Below are positions 26,422-35,104 of a stretch of 44,172 nt of DNA, one piece after another. Source of the DNA: Roseobacter sp. (GTDB lineage Bacteria > Pseudomonadota > Alphaproteobacteria > Rhodobacterales > Rhodobacteraceae); contig NZ_JAHEHZ010000009.1 in NCBI RefSeq assembly GCF_024639605.1, positions 1 through 44,172 of the forward strand, written 5' to 3'. Position numbers and translations under genes: made by a program. Below the pieces are notes generated by a model. That model saw only the letters and a program-made list of their open reading frames with translations. It did not search any database and had not been told where the DNA came from. Numbering within the stretch: position 1 is the first letter of the stretch; the number at the start of each line of letters is the position of its first letter.

Positions 26422-27327
26422 ATGGAAGAAAAATCCGGAAGCCTGGTCGAGTGGCTTGTCCCGCTGGCCTTTATTCTTTGCGCCGGCTGGCTGACCTGGC
26501 ATCTTCCTGCCTTTACCCTCTCGTGGTTCCCGCCTGAAGATCCTTCCCAATATGATAAACTGAGTGCGCTTTTCGCACGTGTCGATGTGACGGACGGCAT
26601 GACGGGCCTCTTCGGCGGTTACGCGGATGCGATGGATTGGGCGGCACTGCTCTTGTTGCCGGTTTTCGGAATCATAGGTGTCAGAACCGTGCGCCGCGCC
26701 CCTATGGAATTTGAAAGCTGGAAGCCGCTCGACAGGCTCGCTGTTTTCATCGGACGCCTGACCATGATGCTGATCGTGCTGCTCTGCTCGGTGATGATCT
26801 ACGAAGTGATCCTGCGCTATGTCTTCGAGGCACCGACGCTCTGGGCCAACGAACTGTCGCTCTGGCTGGCGGGTTTCGTGTTTCTGTGTGCCGGCCTTTA
26901 CGCCATGCAGCAGCGCAGCCACATCCGCATCTTTCTGCTTTATGACATGATGCCCCGATGGCTGCAGAGGGTCTGCGACATCATCTCGACCACGCTCATC
27001 GTGACCTTTGCCTTTTTCCTCGTGTACGGCGGATACGGCGAGGCCTTCGACAAGTTTTACCGCTGGGAAACATTCGGCACCGCTTTTGATCCGCCGATCC
27101 CGGCGACGCTCAAACCGATGGTTCTGCTCGTGATGGTGCTTGTGGCCTTTCAGGCCATCGTCAACCTCGTCTCCGACTGGAACGCAGAGCCGGTGATCCA
27201 TACCGCCGCCGATGACATTGATCAGGACGAACTCGACCGTCTCAGAGCCGCTGTCGGAGCTGACGGCACGGGCGATCTCGACGTCACACGCGGGTCAATA
27301 CAATCCAACACACCGAGGAAAAGCTGA
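26422..27327 (+). CDS. dctQ: TRAP transporter small permease (DctQ), long form
   Basis: A 301-aa inner-membrane protein, well above the usual 160-200 for DctQ. The canonical DctQ core is near residues 95-260: LTMMLIVLLCSVMIYEVILRYVF, the conserved W(A)NELSLWLAGF, LYAMQQRSHIRI and the final pair of helices. An extra N-terminal part contributes two hydrophobic segments (about 10-30 and 73-90), and the hydrophilic C-terminal 45 residues are unusual. GGGGGGAC lies upstream. Its stop overlaps the dctM start (TGATG). Confidence 0.9.
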   Translation: MEEKSGSLVEWLVPLAFILCAGWLTWHLPAFTLSWFPPEDPSQYDKLSALFARVDVTDGMTGLFGGYADAMDWAALLLLPVFGIIGVRTVRRAPMEFESWKPLDRLAVFIGRLTMMLIVLLCSVMIYEVILRYVFEAPTLWANELSLWLAGFVFLCAGLYAMQQRSHIRIFLLYDMMPRWLQRVCDIISTTLIVTFAFFLVYGGYGEAFDKFYRWETFGTAFDPPIPATLKPMVLLVMVLVAFQAIVNLVSDWNAEPVIHTAADDIDQDELDRLRAAVGADGTGDLDVTRGSIQSNTPRKS

Positions 27328-28952
27328 TGGATATCGGAACAATTTCGATGGTCCTCATGCTGGGCCTTGTGCTGCTTCTTGCCATCGGCATGCCGCTCGG
27401 ATTTGCCTCGGCAATCCTCGCGGTTCTCGTGCTGGTGATGAAGTTTGAACCGGCACTTCTGATGAACCCGCTGTCCTTCGGCGACGGAATCCTGACCGGC
27501 AGACCCGGATCCGGGCCTCTGAACATTCTGGCCCAGAAGATATACGGGTTACTGACCGATTACGTGCTCATATCCATTCCGCTCTTTATCTTCATGGCCG
27601 CTCTGCTCGAACGGTCGGGCATTGCCAAGGACATGTATTCCTCGCTGAACATCTGGCTGAACCGCACGCGCGGTGGCATTGCCATCGTGACCTCCATCAT
27701 GGCGGTGATCATGGCTGCGATGTCAGGCATCATCGGCGGCGAGGTTGTTCTGCTCGGCCTGATCGCGCTGCCACAGATGCTGCGCCTCGGATACAACCAG
27801 AACCTCGCCATCGGGACGATCTGCGCCTCCGGCAGCCTTGGCACAATGATCCCGCCCTCGATCGTGCTGATCATCTACGGGCTTATCACTGAAACATCTA
27901 TCAAGGCGCTCTTTACCGCGTCCTTCCTTCCGGGCTTCATGCTCGCGAGCTTCATCATCATCTACATCATCATCCGCACCCAGATGCGCCCCGAAGACGC
28001 GCCCCTGCCAGACCCCGTCAAAGGCGAACCGGTGGGCATTGAAAAGCTGAAGCTCTTTGTGGCTTTCCTGTCGGTGCTTGTCGCGGGGTTCTCCACGGTA
28101 CTCTTTCTGCGCGCGCTTTTCTTTGAACTGGCCGGACAGAATGCAGGTAATACCGGCGCTGATATTGCGTATGGCACAGCGGATTATCTGCCATGGTTCG
28201 GCGGCGCGGTCATTGTGGCCTTTATCATGATGTTCGCTGTGCTGGGGCGCAAAACCACAGCCACCGGATGGAATATGGGCAAAGGGCTCGTCCCACCCAT
28301 CGTCGTCATCGGCGTGGTCATGGGGTCAATCTACGGCGGGATCACCGGTATCACAGAAGCCGCCGGCATGGGCGCGCTCGCCGTGCTGGTCATCGCCATT
28401 CTGCGTGGCGAAGGCTCCTTTGATCTGGTCTGGGACAGCCTGATGCGCACGCTGAAATCCACCGGCACAATTATCTGGGTGACCATCGGTGCCGCAGCGC
28501 TCTCCGGTGCCTACACCATCGCCGGCGGCCCTGTTTATGTCGCGGATTTCATAGTGGGCTCCGATCTGCCGACCATGGGGATTATCCTCGCGATGATGGT
28601 CATCCTGCTCTTTATGGGCGCGTTCATGGACTGGGTCGGCATTGTTCTGCTGATCATCCCGGTGTTTCTGCCGATCGTGCAGCGTCTGCCGATCGAGGAA
28701 ATCGGCGTGTTCGGTGAACTCAACCCGCGTCACGTGGCGATCTGGTTTGGCGTCGTGTTCTGTATGAACATGCAGGTCAGCTTTCTCAGCCCGCCCTTCG
28801 GCCCTGCCGCCTTTTATCTCAAATCAGTCGCACCGCCGCACATCAGCCTGACCGATATTTTCAAAGGCTTCCTGCCGTTTATCGGAATCCAGCTCTGCGC
28901 GCTCTCTGTTCTGCTGATCTGGCCACCGATTGTTACGCTGCTGCTTCCGTGA
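27327..28952 (+). CDS. dctM: TRAP transporter large permease (DctM)
   Basis: A 541-aa polytopic membrane protein that carries sodium-coupled substrate translocation with DctQ. Family motifs include the Gly/Ala-rich first helix IGMPLGFASAI, the IPLFIFMAALLERSG block, ASGSLGTMIPPSIVLIIYG at about 171-190, and near the end NMQVSFLSPPFGPAAFYLKSVAP. It is longer than the typical roughly 430 residues because of an insert of about 90 residues in the middle (about 240-330) with two additional hydrophobic helices, as in larger members of the family. It overlaps dctQ by one base. Confidence 0.93.
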   Translation: MDIGTISMVLMLGLVLLLAIGMPLGFASAILAVLVLVMKFEPALLMNPLSFGDGILTGRPGSGPLNILAQKIYGLLTDYVLISIPLFIFMAALLERSGIAKDMYSSLNIWLNRTRGGIAIVTSIMAVIMAAMSGIIGGEVVLLGLIALPQMLRLGYNQNLAIGTICASGSLGTMIPPSIVLIIYGLITETSIKALFTASFLPGFMLASFIIIYIIIRTQMRPEDAPLPDPVKGEPVGIEKLKLFVAFLSVLVAGFSTVLFLRALFFELAGQNAGNTGADIAYGTADYLPWFGGAVIVAFIMMFAVLGRKTTATGWNMGKGLVPPIVVIGVVMGSIYGGITGITEAAGMGALAVLVIAILRGEGSFDLVWDSLMRTLKSTGTIIWVTIGAAALSGAYTIAGGPVYVADFIVGSDLPTMGIILAMMVILLFMGAFMDWVGIVLLIIPVFLPIVQRLPIEEIGVFGELNPRHVAIWFGVVFCMNMQVSFLSPPFGPAAFYLKSVAPPHISLTDIFKGFLPFIGIQLCALSVLLIWPPIVTLLLP

Positions 28953-28965
28953 TCAGGAGGACGAG

Positions 28966-29916
28966 ATGCTCACGCATGATCAGATTCAATCCTTCAGAAC
29001 TGACGGGTATCTGGTTGTCCCGGATGTGGTGCCCCTGGTCACCCGGGATGCTGTAAAGGAAGAATACGAGGGAATTCTCGATCAGCTCTGCGCCCGCTGG
29101 CATGCAGAGGGACGGATCACCACTCATCCGGACCGCCTTGAAAGTTTCTGGGACAAACTCCAGGTCGGATATGACGCCGGCTGCGACTGGTTTCAGCCGA
29201 TGGACATCAGCCTGCCGGGCGACGAGATCACACCCGACACGCCGATGCACTTCGGGCCTGCGGTTTTCGATCTGCTGCGCTGTGAAGAAATCCTCGATAT
29301 TGTGCAAAGTCTGATCGGCCCGGAGATCACCTCCAATCCGATCCAGCATGTTCGCATCAAACCGCCCGCACGCAGGCTGAAGGGTGACGAGATCCGCGCT
29401 CATATCACCGCCACCGACTGGCATCAGGATCGCGGTGTCGGTCACGCTGAAGCAGATCAGACCGACATGATCACTGTCTGGATCGCCATGACCGATGCCA
29501 CTCTGGAGAACGGATGTCTGCAGGTCATTCCAAAAGCCGCTGACAAAATGCTGCCGCACTGCCCCAAAGTGCAGACTGCCATCGCCGATGATTTAATCGA
29601 TGAGACCGCCGCCGTGCCGCTGCCCGTACCGGCAGGCGGGGTCGTGCTCTTTCATCCGCTGACGCCCCATGCATCGCGGGTCAACCTTACGGACGGGTTC
29701 CGCTGGTCGTTCGATCTGCGCTACAACGTGACCGGCCAGCCGACCGGGCGCGCGCACTTCCCGGAATTTATCGCGCGCAGCGCTGCAGCCCCCGAAACCA
29801 TGCTTACGGACTGGCGCAGGTGGCGGGTTATGTGGGAAGATGCACGTGCGGCCCTGTCAAAGGAGCCGCATATCCCGATCCACCGCTGGCAAAGCGACGC
29901 GCCTTTCTGCGCGTAA
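28966..29916 (+). CDS. Phytanoyl-CoA dioxygenase (PhyH) family Fe(II)/2-oxoglutarate oxygenase, first copy
   Basis: A 316-aa cupin-fold oxygenase. The iron facial triad is visible as His153-x-Asp155 (TDWHQDRGV) and the distal His235 (PLTPHASRVN); the 2-oxoglutarate-binding Arg is one of 246/252 (GFRWSFDLRYN). Family members hydroxylate or oxidatively cleave small molecules using O2 and 2-oxoglutarate. The start at 28966 follows AGGAGG and lies 13 bases after dctM; a longer frame at 28930 overlaps dctM. Its place in a sugar-acid operon suggests a modified uronic/aldonic acid or an ether as substrate, but that is inference. Confidence 0.9.
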   Translation: MLTHDQIQSFRTDGYLVVPDVVPLVTRDAVKEEYEGILDQLCARWHAEGRITTHPDRLESFWDKLQVGYDAGCDWFQPMDISLPGDEITPDTPMHFGPAVFDLLRCEEILDIVQSLIGPEITSNPIQHVRIKPPARRLKGDEIRAHITATDWHQDRGVGHAEADQTDMITVWIAMTDATLENGCLQVIPKAADKMLPHCPKVQTAIADDLIDETAAVPLPVPAGGVVLFHPLTPHASRVNLTDGFRWSFDLRYNVTGQPTGRAHFPEFIARSAAAPETMLTDWRRWRVMWEDARAALSKEPHIPIHRWQSDAPFCA

Positions 29917-29926
29917 AGGAGACCTG

Positions 29927-31435
29927 ATGGACACCGTCCGCCTTGATAAGTCCGACAACGTCGTGACAGCAACCCGCGCGCTGGAAGCCGGCGTTGCCGT
30001 AGAAGACACCACGACCCGCACCCTCATCCCCTCGGGTCACAAGATCGCCACCCGCGACATCGCCGCCGGCGAAGCGGTGCGCAAATATGCACAGATCATC
30101 GGCTATGCGGCCGGGGATATTGCGGCGGGAGATCATGTGCACACCCAGAACGTCGAGTTTCGCAACACTGAAGCTGAGTATGAATTCTCAACCGATCTGC
30201 GCGCCGTGACGCCGGTGCCGGAAGATCAGCGCGACACCTTTATGGGCTACCGTCGTGAAAACGGCGCGGTCGGCACGCGCAACTACATCGCCATCGTCAC
30301 CTCGGTGAACTGCTCGGCCACGGCCGCCCGTCAGATCGCGGCGCACTTTACACCGGAGTTGCTTGCTGACTTTCCGAATGTCGATGGCGTTGTGGCTTTC
30401 GTCCACGGCACCGGCTGTGGCATGGCCGGCGATGGTGACGGGTTCGAGGCGCTGCAACGGGTGATGTGGGGCTACGCCCGCCATCCCAACCATGCCGGCG
30501 TATTGATGGTGGGCCTCGGGTGCGAAATGAACCAGATCGACTGGCTGCTCGAAGCATACGGTCTGAAACAAGGCCCGACCTTTCAGGTCATGAATATTCA
30601 GTCAGTCGCGGGTCTGCGCCGCACCATTGAGGCGGGCATCGAAAAGATCGAAGCTATGCTGCCGCTTGCCAATCAGGCGACACGCACGCCCTGCCCGGCG
30701 TCAGAACTGAAAGTCGCCCTGCAATGCGGCGGCTCGGATGCCTGGTCCGGGATCACCGCCAATCCGGCGCTTGGATATGCCTGCGACCTGCTGACCGCAC
30801 AGGGGGGCACCGGTGTCCTTGCCGAAACGCCCGAGATCTATGGCGCGGAACATCTGCTGACCCGGCGCGCGGTCGACCGGGCGACAGGCGAGCGCCTGAT
30901 CGGTCTCATCCGCTGGTGGGAAGATTACACCGCGCGCAACAAGGGCTCGATGGATAATAACCCCTCGCCCGGCAACAAAAAGGGCGGGCTGACCACGATA
31001 CTTGAAAAATCGCTCGGAGCGGCGGCCAAGGGCGGCACCTCGCCCCTGACCGGCGTTTACAAATACGCAGAACCCGTCACGGCGCGCGGGTTCACCTTTA
31101 TGGACAGCCCCGGCTATGACCCGGCTTCGGTCACGGGTCAGATCGCGGGGGGCTGTAATCTGGTGTGTTTTACCACCGGGCGCGGCTCAGCCTTTGGCTC
31201 AAAACCCAGCCCGACCATCAAGGTCGCGACCAATTCCGCCATGGCAAAACGTATGTCCGAGGATATGGACGTCGATGCCGGCACCATCCTGACCGAAGGC
31301 GTGAGTGTCGAGGAAAAGGGTCGCGAGATCTATGATCTGTTTCTGCGCGTGGCTTCGGGCGAGGCCAGCAAATCCGAAGCTCAGGGCCTCGGAGACTACG
31401 AGTTCGTACCCTGGCAGATCGGAGCAGTCATGTGA
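29927..31435 (+). CDS. uxaA: Altronate/galactarate dehydratase family protein (UxaA type)
   Basis: A 502-aa dehydratase. The N-terminal SAF domain (about residues 1-75: NVVTATRALEAGV...SGHKIATRDIAAGEAV) is joined to the C-terminal altronate/galactarate dehydratase domain (about 105-500: YRRENGAVGTRNY, HGTGCGMAGDG, ALQCGGSDAWSGITANPALG, GGCNLVCFTTGRGSAFGSKPSP). In E. coli UxaA converts D-altronate to 2-keto-3-deoxygluconate. It is preceded by AAGGAGA and follows PhyH by ten bases; GTGA at its stop is shared with the next start. The exact epimer is not certain. Confidence 0.9.
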   Translation: MDTVRLDKSDNVVTATRALEAGVAVEDTTTRTLIPSGHKIATRDIAAGEAVRKYAQIIGYAAGDIAAGDHVHTQNVEFRNTEAEYEFSTDLRAVTPVPEDQRDTFMGYRRENGAVGTRNYIAIVTSVNCSATAARQIAAHFTPELLADFPNVDGVVAFVHGTGCGMAGDGDGFEALQRVMWGYARHPNHAGVLMVGLGCEMNQIDWLLEAYGLKQGPTFQVMNIQSVAGLRRTIEAGIEKIEAMLPLANQATRTPCPASELKVALQCGGSDAWSGITANPALGYACDLLTAQGGTGVLAETPEIYGAEHLLTRRAVDRATGERLIGLIRWWEDYTARNKGSMDNNPSPGNKKGGLTTILEKSLGAAAKGGTSPLTGVYKYAEPVTARGFTFMDSPGYDPASVTGQIAGGCNLVCFTTGRGSAFGSKPSPTIKVATNSAMAKRMSEDMDVDAGTILTEGVSVEEKGREIYDLFLRVASGEASKSEAQGLGDYEFVPWQIGAVM

Positions 31436-32445
31436 AACGGATCGTCGTTGTCGGAGGCGGCCTGATCGGCGCGCGCCATCTGGCGGCGGTCCGGGCGCAT
31501 CCGCGCTGCACGCTTGCGGGTCTGGTCGATCCTGACCCCGCACGCCTGAGCGGCGGGGACACGCCGGGGTTTGCGGATATGTCGGAGGTGCCGGACGATG
31601 TGGACGGGGTGATTATCGCCACGCCCACGCACCTTCATGCGATCCACGGATGCTATGCCGCATCGCGCGGCTGGCATATGCTGATCGAAAAGCCGGTGGC
31701 CGGTGACGTCGCCGGTGCCGAACTGCTGCAGGCTGCGGTGACAAAGGCCGGCGTGCACGCGCTGGTGGGCCACCACCGCCGCTATCATCGCAGCATTGCC
31801 CGTCTGCGCCGGCTGATCGCCGAAGACATGATCGGCAGGCCCGTCACTGCCACGCTGATCTGGGCGATGCGCAAACCGGATGATTATTTTGCCGGCAACT
31901 GGCGCACAGCGGGCGGCAGCCCTGTGATGATCAATATCGTGCACGACATCGACATTCTGCGGCATCTGTTGGGGGAAATTTCCGCCACCGTCGCGCTGCC
32001 CGGGCGCAGTCTGCGTGGTACCGACCGCATCGAAAGCGGCGCTGTGGCGCTGGCCTTTGAGAGCGGTGCGACCGGCACCATCAGCTTTGCTGACACCGCG
32101 CCCAGCCCATGGGGGTTTGAGGCCGGCACCGGCGAGAACCCCAACATCGGCACAACGGATCAGGACATGATGTGGATTACCGGAACCAGGGGGGCGGTAA
32201 GTTTCCCGTCGATGACCAGCTGGCGCGGCGACGACTGGTCGCACCCGGCCATTGCCAGCGATCTGAGCGATCCTGATGACGCCAGCGTGCCGCTCGACCG
32301 GCAGCTGGACCATTTTGTCGACGTGATGGAAGGCCATGTGCCCCCGCTGATCGGTGTAGCTGATGCCAGCCGGACACTTGCCGTTGCCCTTGGCATCGAA
32401 GCGCAGCTTGCACCATCCGCCCGGGGAGAAAAACGCTATGGCTGA
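31432..32445 (+). CDS. Gfo/Idh/MocA family oxidoreductase, copy 1
   Basis: A 337-aa NAD(P)-dependent sugar/cyclitol oxidoreductase. The N-terminal Rossmann loop is VVVGGGLIGARHLAAV (about 4-19), the EKP signature is LIEKPVAGD (about 86-94), and the second domain contains HHRRYHRSIAR and HDIDILRHLLGE. Start GTG 31432 overlaps the uxaA stop. Gfo/Idh enzymes oxidise hydroxyls of pyranosides, uronates or inositols, often by transient 3- or 4-keto formation. The next gene starts inside its last codons (8-nt overlap). Confidence 0.9.
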   Translation: MKRIVVVGGGLIGARHLAAVRAHPRCTLAGLVDPDPARLSGGDTPGFADMSEVPDDVDGVIIATPTHLHAIHGCYAASRGWHMLIEKPVAGDVAGAELLQAAVTKAGVHALVGHHRRYHRSIARLRRLIAEDMIGRPVTATLIWAMRKPDDYFAGNWRTAGGSPVMINIVHDIDILRHLLGEISATVALPGRSLRGTDRIESGAVALAFESGATGTISFADTAPSPWGFEAGTGENPNIGTTDQDMMWITGTRGAVSFPSMTSWRGDDWSHPAIASDLSDPDDASVPLDRQLDHFVDVMEGHVPPLIGVADASRTLAVALGIEAQLAPSARGEKRYG

Positions 32446-33322
32446 AACCCTGACATTGCAGCAGATCGCTGACTATCAGGAGCACGGATATCTCGTGCTG
32501 GAAAACCGGATCCCGCCTGAATGGCTGAACAGGATCTACACCGAGATTGCCCGGTTTGAGGAGGAGGCCGCCGGCATGACCACCTCAAACGACCGCCTCG
32601 ATCTCGAAGACAGCCACTCTCAGCAAAACCCCCGCCTGCGCCGGATCAAACTGCCGCACACTATCTCTGATGTGATGCGCGAGTTGATGTATTCCGATCT
32701 CATCCTCGCCCCTGCCCGCGATCTGATCGGCCCGGATCTGCGCCTGCACACAACAAAGCTCAACATGAAATCAGCAGGATACGGGGCAGCTGTCGAATGG
32801 CATCAGGATTATGCTTTCTATCCGCACACCAACGACGACATCCTCGCCATCGGCGTGATCCTCGACGATATGGCGCCGGAGAACGGCCCGCTGATGGTCT
32901 ATCCGGGCAGCCATAAAGGGCCGGTTTTCGATCACCATGTGGACGGTGTTTTCGCCGGTGCCATGCTGCCTGAGGAGAACGGTCTGAACTCCGGTGATGC
33001 GGTACAACTGACCGGGCCGGCGGGCTCGGTCAGCATTCATCACGGGCGGATCGTGCACGGCTCGGCGCTCAACAGATCCGACCGCGCACGGCGTATTCTC
33101 TTTTACGAAATGATGGCGGCTGACGCCTTCCCCATCATGGGATCCATGACTAAATGGGATGGCATTGCCGATTACAACACCCGTATGCTGTGCGGTGAAC
33201 CCACGCTGAACCCGCGGCTCAAAGACATCCCCGTGCGCATCCCGCAGCCACAACCTGATGTCCCTATCTCCATTTACGAAATCCAGAAAGGCATGAAAAA
33301 ACGTGCCTTTGACACCATCTGA
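32438..33322 (+). CDS. PhyH-family Fe(II)/2-oxoglutarate oxygenase, second copy
   Basis: A 294-aa oxygenase with a complete site: His122-x-Asp124 (EWHQDYAFYPH), distal His207 (GRIVHGSALN) and an Arg for 2-oxoglutarate within SDRARRIL (about 214-219). It is not a near-duplicate of the 28966 protein: the sequences around the HxD and the C-terminus differ strongly, so the two enzymes probably act on different substrates or positions. The start is set by the 8-nt overlap with the upstream Gfo/Idh gene; a longer frame from 32363 lies inside that gene. Confidence 0.9.
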   Translation: MAETLTLQQIADYQEHGYLVLENRIPPEWLNRIYTEIARFEEEAAGMTTSNDRLDLEDSHSQQNPRLRRIKLPHTISDVMRELMYSDLILAPARDLIGPDLRLHTTKLNMKSAGYGAAVEWHQDYAFYPHTNDDILAIGVILDDMAPENGPLMVYPGSHKGPVFDHHVDGVFAGAMLPEENGLNSGDAVQLTGPAGSVSIHHGRIVHGSALNRSDRARRILFYEMMAADAFPIMGSMTKWDGIADYNTRMLCGEPTLNPRLKDIPVRIPQPQPDVPISIYEIQKGMKKRAFDTI

Positions 33323-33334
33323 GAGGAATTTTTC

Positions 33335-34222
33335 ATGACAAAACCAACAATCGGATTCATCGGCCTGGGGCTGATGGGCGGCGCAATGGTCGGCCGCCTG
33401 CAGGACAAAGGCTATGAAGTCACGGTCCTCGGCAACCGCGATCGCACATATGTGGATCAGGCCGTCGACCGCGGTGCCACAGAAGCTTCGAACGCAAAAG
33501 CGGTGGCAGAAGCCTCGGAGATTGTCATGCTCTGTATGGGCACCTCCGAGCAGGTGGAATCGCGCATGCTGGGTGAGGAAGGCGTCATCGCAGGCATGAA
33601 ACCCGGCACTGTTGTGATCGACTTCGGCACCTCTCTGCCAGGCTCCACACGGATGCTGGCGGAAAAAGTTGCAGCAGCGGGTGGGCAGTACCTTGACGGG
33701 CCGCTCGGGCGCACCCCCAGCCATGCCAAAGACGGACAACTCAATATCATGGGTGCCGGCGACAAGGCCGCCTTTGACAGCATCACTCCGGTTCTGAATG
33801 ACCTGGGTGAAAACGTCTTCCACCTCGGCGCGTCAGGGGCCGGGCACACCATCAAACTGATCAACAACTTTTTCGCCATGACCACCGCCAACGCCATGTC
33901 CGAGGCCTTCGCCATGGCAGACGTGGCGGGCGTGGACCGCGAACAGCTTTACAATGTAATGTCCGCAGGGCCACTGGCCTCCGGAATGATGGATTTCGTC
34001 AAAGCCTATGGCGTCGACGGGAACGCACAGATGCTTGCTTTTGCAGTGAAAAACGCAGCAAAGGACGTTGGCTATTACACTCAGATGGCCAAAGACGCAG
34101 GCGTCGACAGCATCATGTCGAAATGCGCGCTTGCCGCTCTGAACGGCGCTGTTGAGGAAGGCCGCGGCGATACGCTGGTCGCCGAACAGATCGATTACTT
34201 CTCGGCAAAATTCGGCAGGTAA
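33335..34222 (+). CDS. Beta-hydroxyacid dehydrogenase family protein, second copy
   Basis: A 295-aa relative of 3-hydroxyisobutyrate and tartronate-semialdehyde dehydrogenases. The N-terminal dinucleotide loop is FIGLGLMGGAMVGRL, the substrate loop DGPLGRTPSHAKDGQLNIMGAG, and the catalytic Lys lies in HTIKLINNFF (about 174). The substrate loop reads GPLGRTP instead of the usual APVSGG, so the specificity probably differs from the protein at 22592. GAGAGGA lies upstream. Probably acts on a hydroxyacid generated by the operon. Confidence 0.87.
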   Translation: MTKPTIGFIGLGLMGGAMVGRLQDKGYEVTVLGNRDRTYVDQAVDRGATEASNAKAVAEASEIVMLCMGTSEQVESRMLGEEGVIAGMKPGTVVIDFGTSLPGSTRMLAEKVAAAGGQYLDGPLGRTPSHAKDGQLNIMGAGDKAAFDSITPVLNDLGENVFHLGASGAGHTIKLINNFFAMTTANAMSEAFAMADVAGVDREQLYNVMSAGPLASGMMDFVKAYGVDGNAQMLAFAVKNAAKDVGYYTQMAKDAGVDSIMSKCALAALNGAVEEGRGDTLVAEQIDYFSAKFGR

Positions 34223-35104
34223 ATGGCCATTTCCGCCGGCGCAATCGAGGACCGACCGCAGCTGGGCATCCTGATGATGCTCGCCGCCTGGTTCTTCTTT
34301 GCGCTGGTGGATACTTCGGCCAAATGGCTTGTGCTCGCGGGCATCCCGGCGTTCCAGCTGGCGTTTATGCGCTATGCCGGGCACTTTGCGATTTCGCTGG
34401 TGATCGCAATCTCGGGCGGGTTGTCGCGTGACAGGCTCAGCACGCCCTATCTGGGTCAGGTGATGTTTCGCGCCCTGCTGCTGATCTCGGCCACGATGTG
34501 CAACTTTTACTCGCTGAACTTTCTGCCGCTGACGGTTATCTCAGCAATCATGTTCTCCAGCCCGATCATCGTGTGTTTTCTGTCACTGACCGTGCTGAAA
34601 GAACAGATCGGCCCCTGGCGGTGGGGCGCGATTGTTATGGGCTTTGCCGGCGTTCTGATCGTCATCCGTCCGTTCGGAGAGGCGTTTCACCCTGCCATGA
34701 TCCTGCCGGTGTATAATGCGACCGCACTGGCACTCTATTCGCTGATGACCCGTCGTCTGGCCGGGCTCGTGGCGACCGAAACGATGCAGTTCATCATGGG
34801 CGCGCTCGGAACGGTGCTGCTTTTGCCGCTTGCGGTCTGGGTCTGGGTCTCGCCCGAAAACCTTTCCGGCTGGGTGCTGCTCTTTTCGATGGGTGCCGGC
34901 GGCTGGAGCGGGCATCAACTACTCACGAGTGCGCATCGCTTCGGGACAGCAAATACCCTGATGCCTTACACCTATTCCTTCATGATCTACATCGCCGCGC
35001 TGAGCTGGCTCGTGTTTGATCATCCTCCCGAAGTCTGGACCATCGTCGGTGCACTGGTGATTGTGGGTTCGGGCCTGATCATCTGGAAAAGAGAACAACG
35101 ATGA
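34223..35104 (+). CDS. EamA/DMT superfamily transporter
   Basis: A 293-aa inner-membrane protein with ten hydrophobic segments in two EamA repeats. The first begins MMLAAWFFFALVDTSAKWLV; the repeat-end motif FLSLTVLKEQIGPWRWGAIVMGFAGVLIVI falls about mid-protein and again as ALSWLVFDHPPEVWTIVGALVIVGSGLII. Its ATG directly follows the previous stop with no spacer, and its stop overlaps the kinase start (ATGA). It may export an intermediate or import a second substrate; not resolvable from sequence. Confidence 0.88.
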   Translation: MAISAGAIEDRPQLGILMMLAAWFFFALVDTSAKWLVLAGIPAFQLAFMRYAGHFAISLVIAISGGLSRDRLSTPYLGQVMFRALLLISATMCNFYSLNFLPLTVISAIMFSSPIIVCFLSLTVLKEQIGPWRWGAIVMGFAGVLIVIRPFGEAFHPAMILPVYNATALALYSLMTRRLAGLVATETMQFIMGALGTVLLLPLAVWVWVSPENLSGWVLLFSMGAGGWSGHQLLTSAHRFGTANTLMPYTYSFMIYIAALSWLVFDHPPEVWTIVGALVIVGSGLIIWKREQR

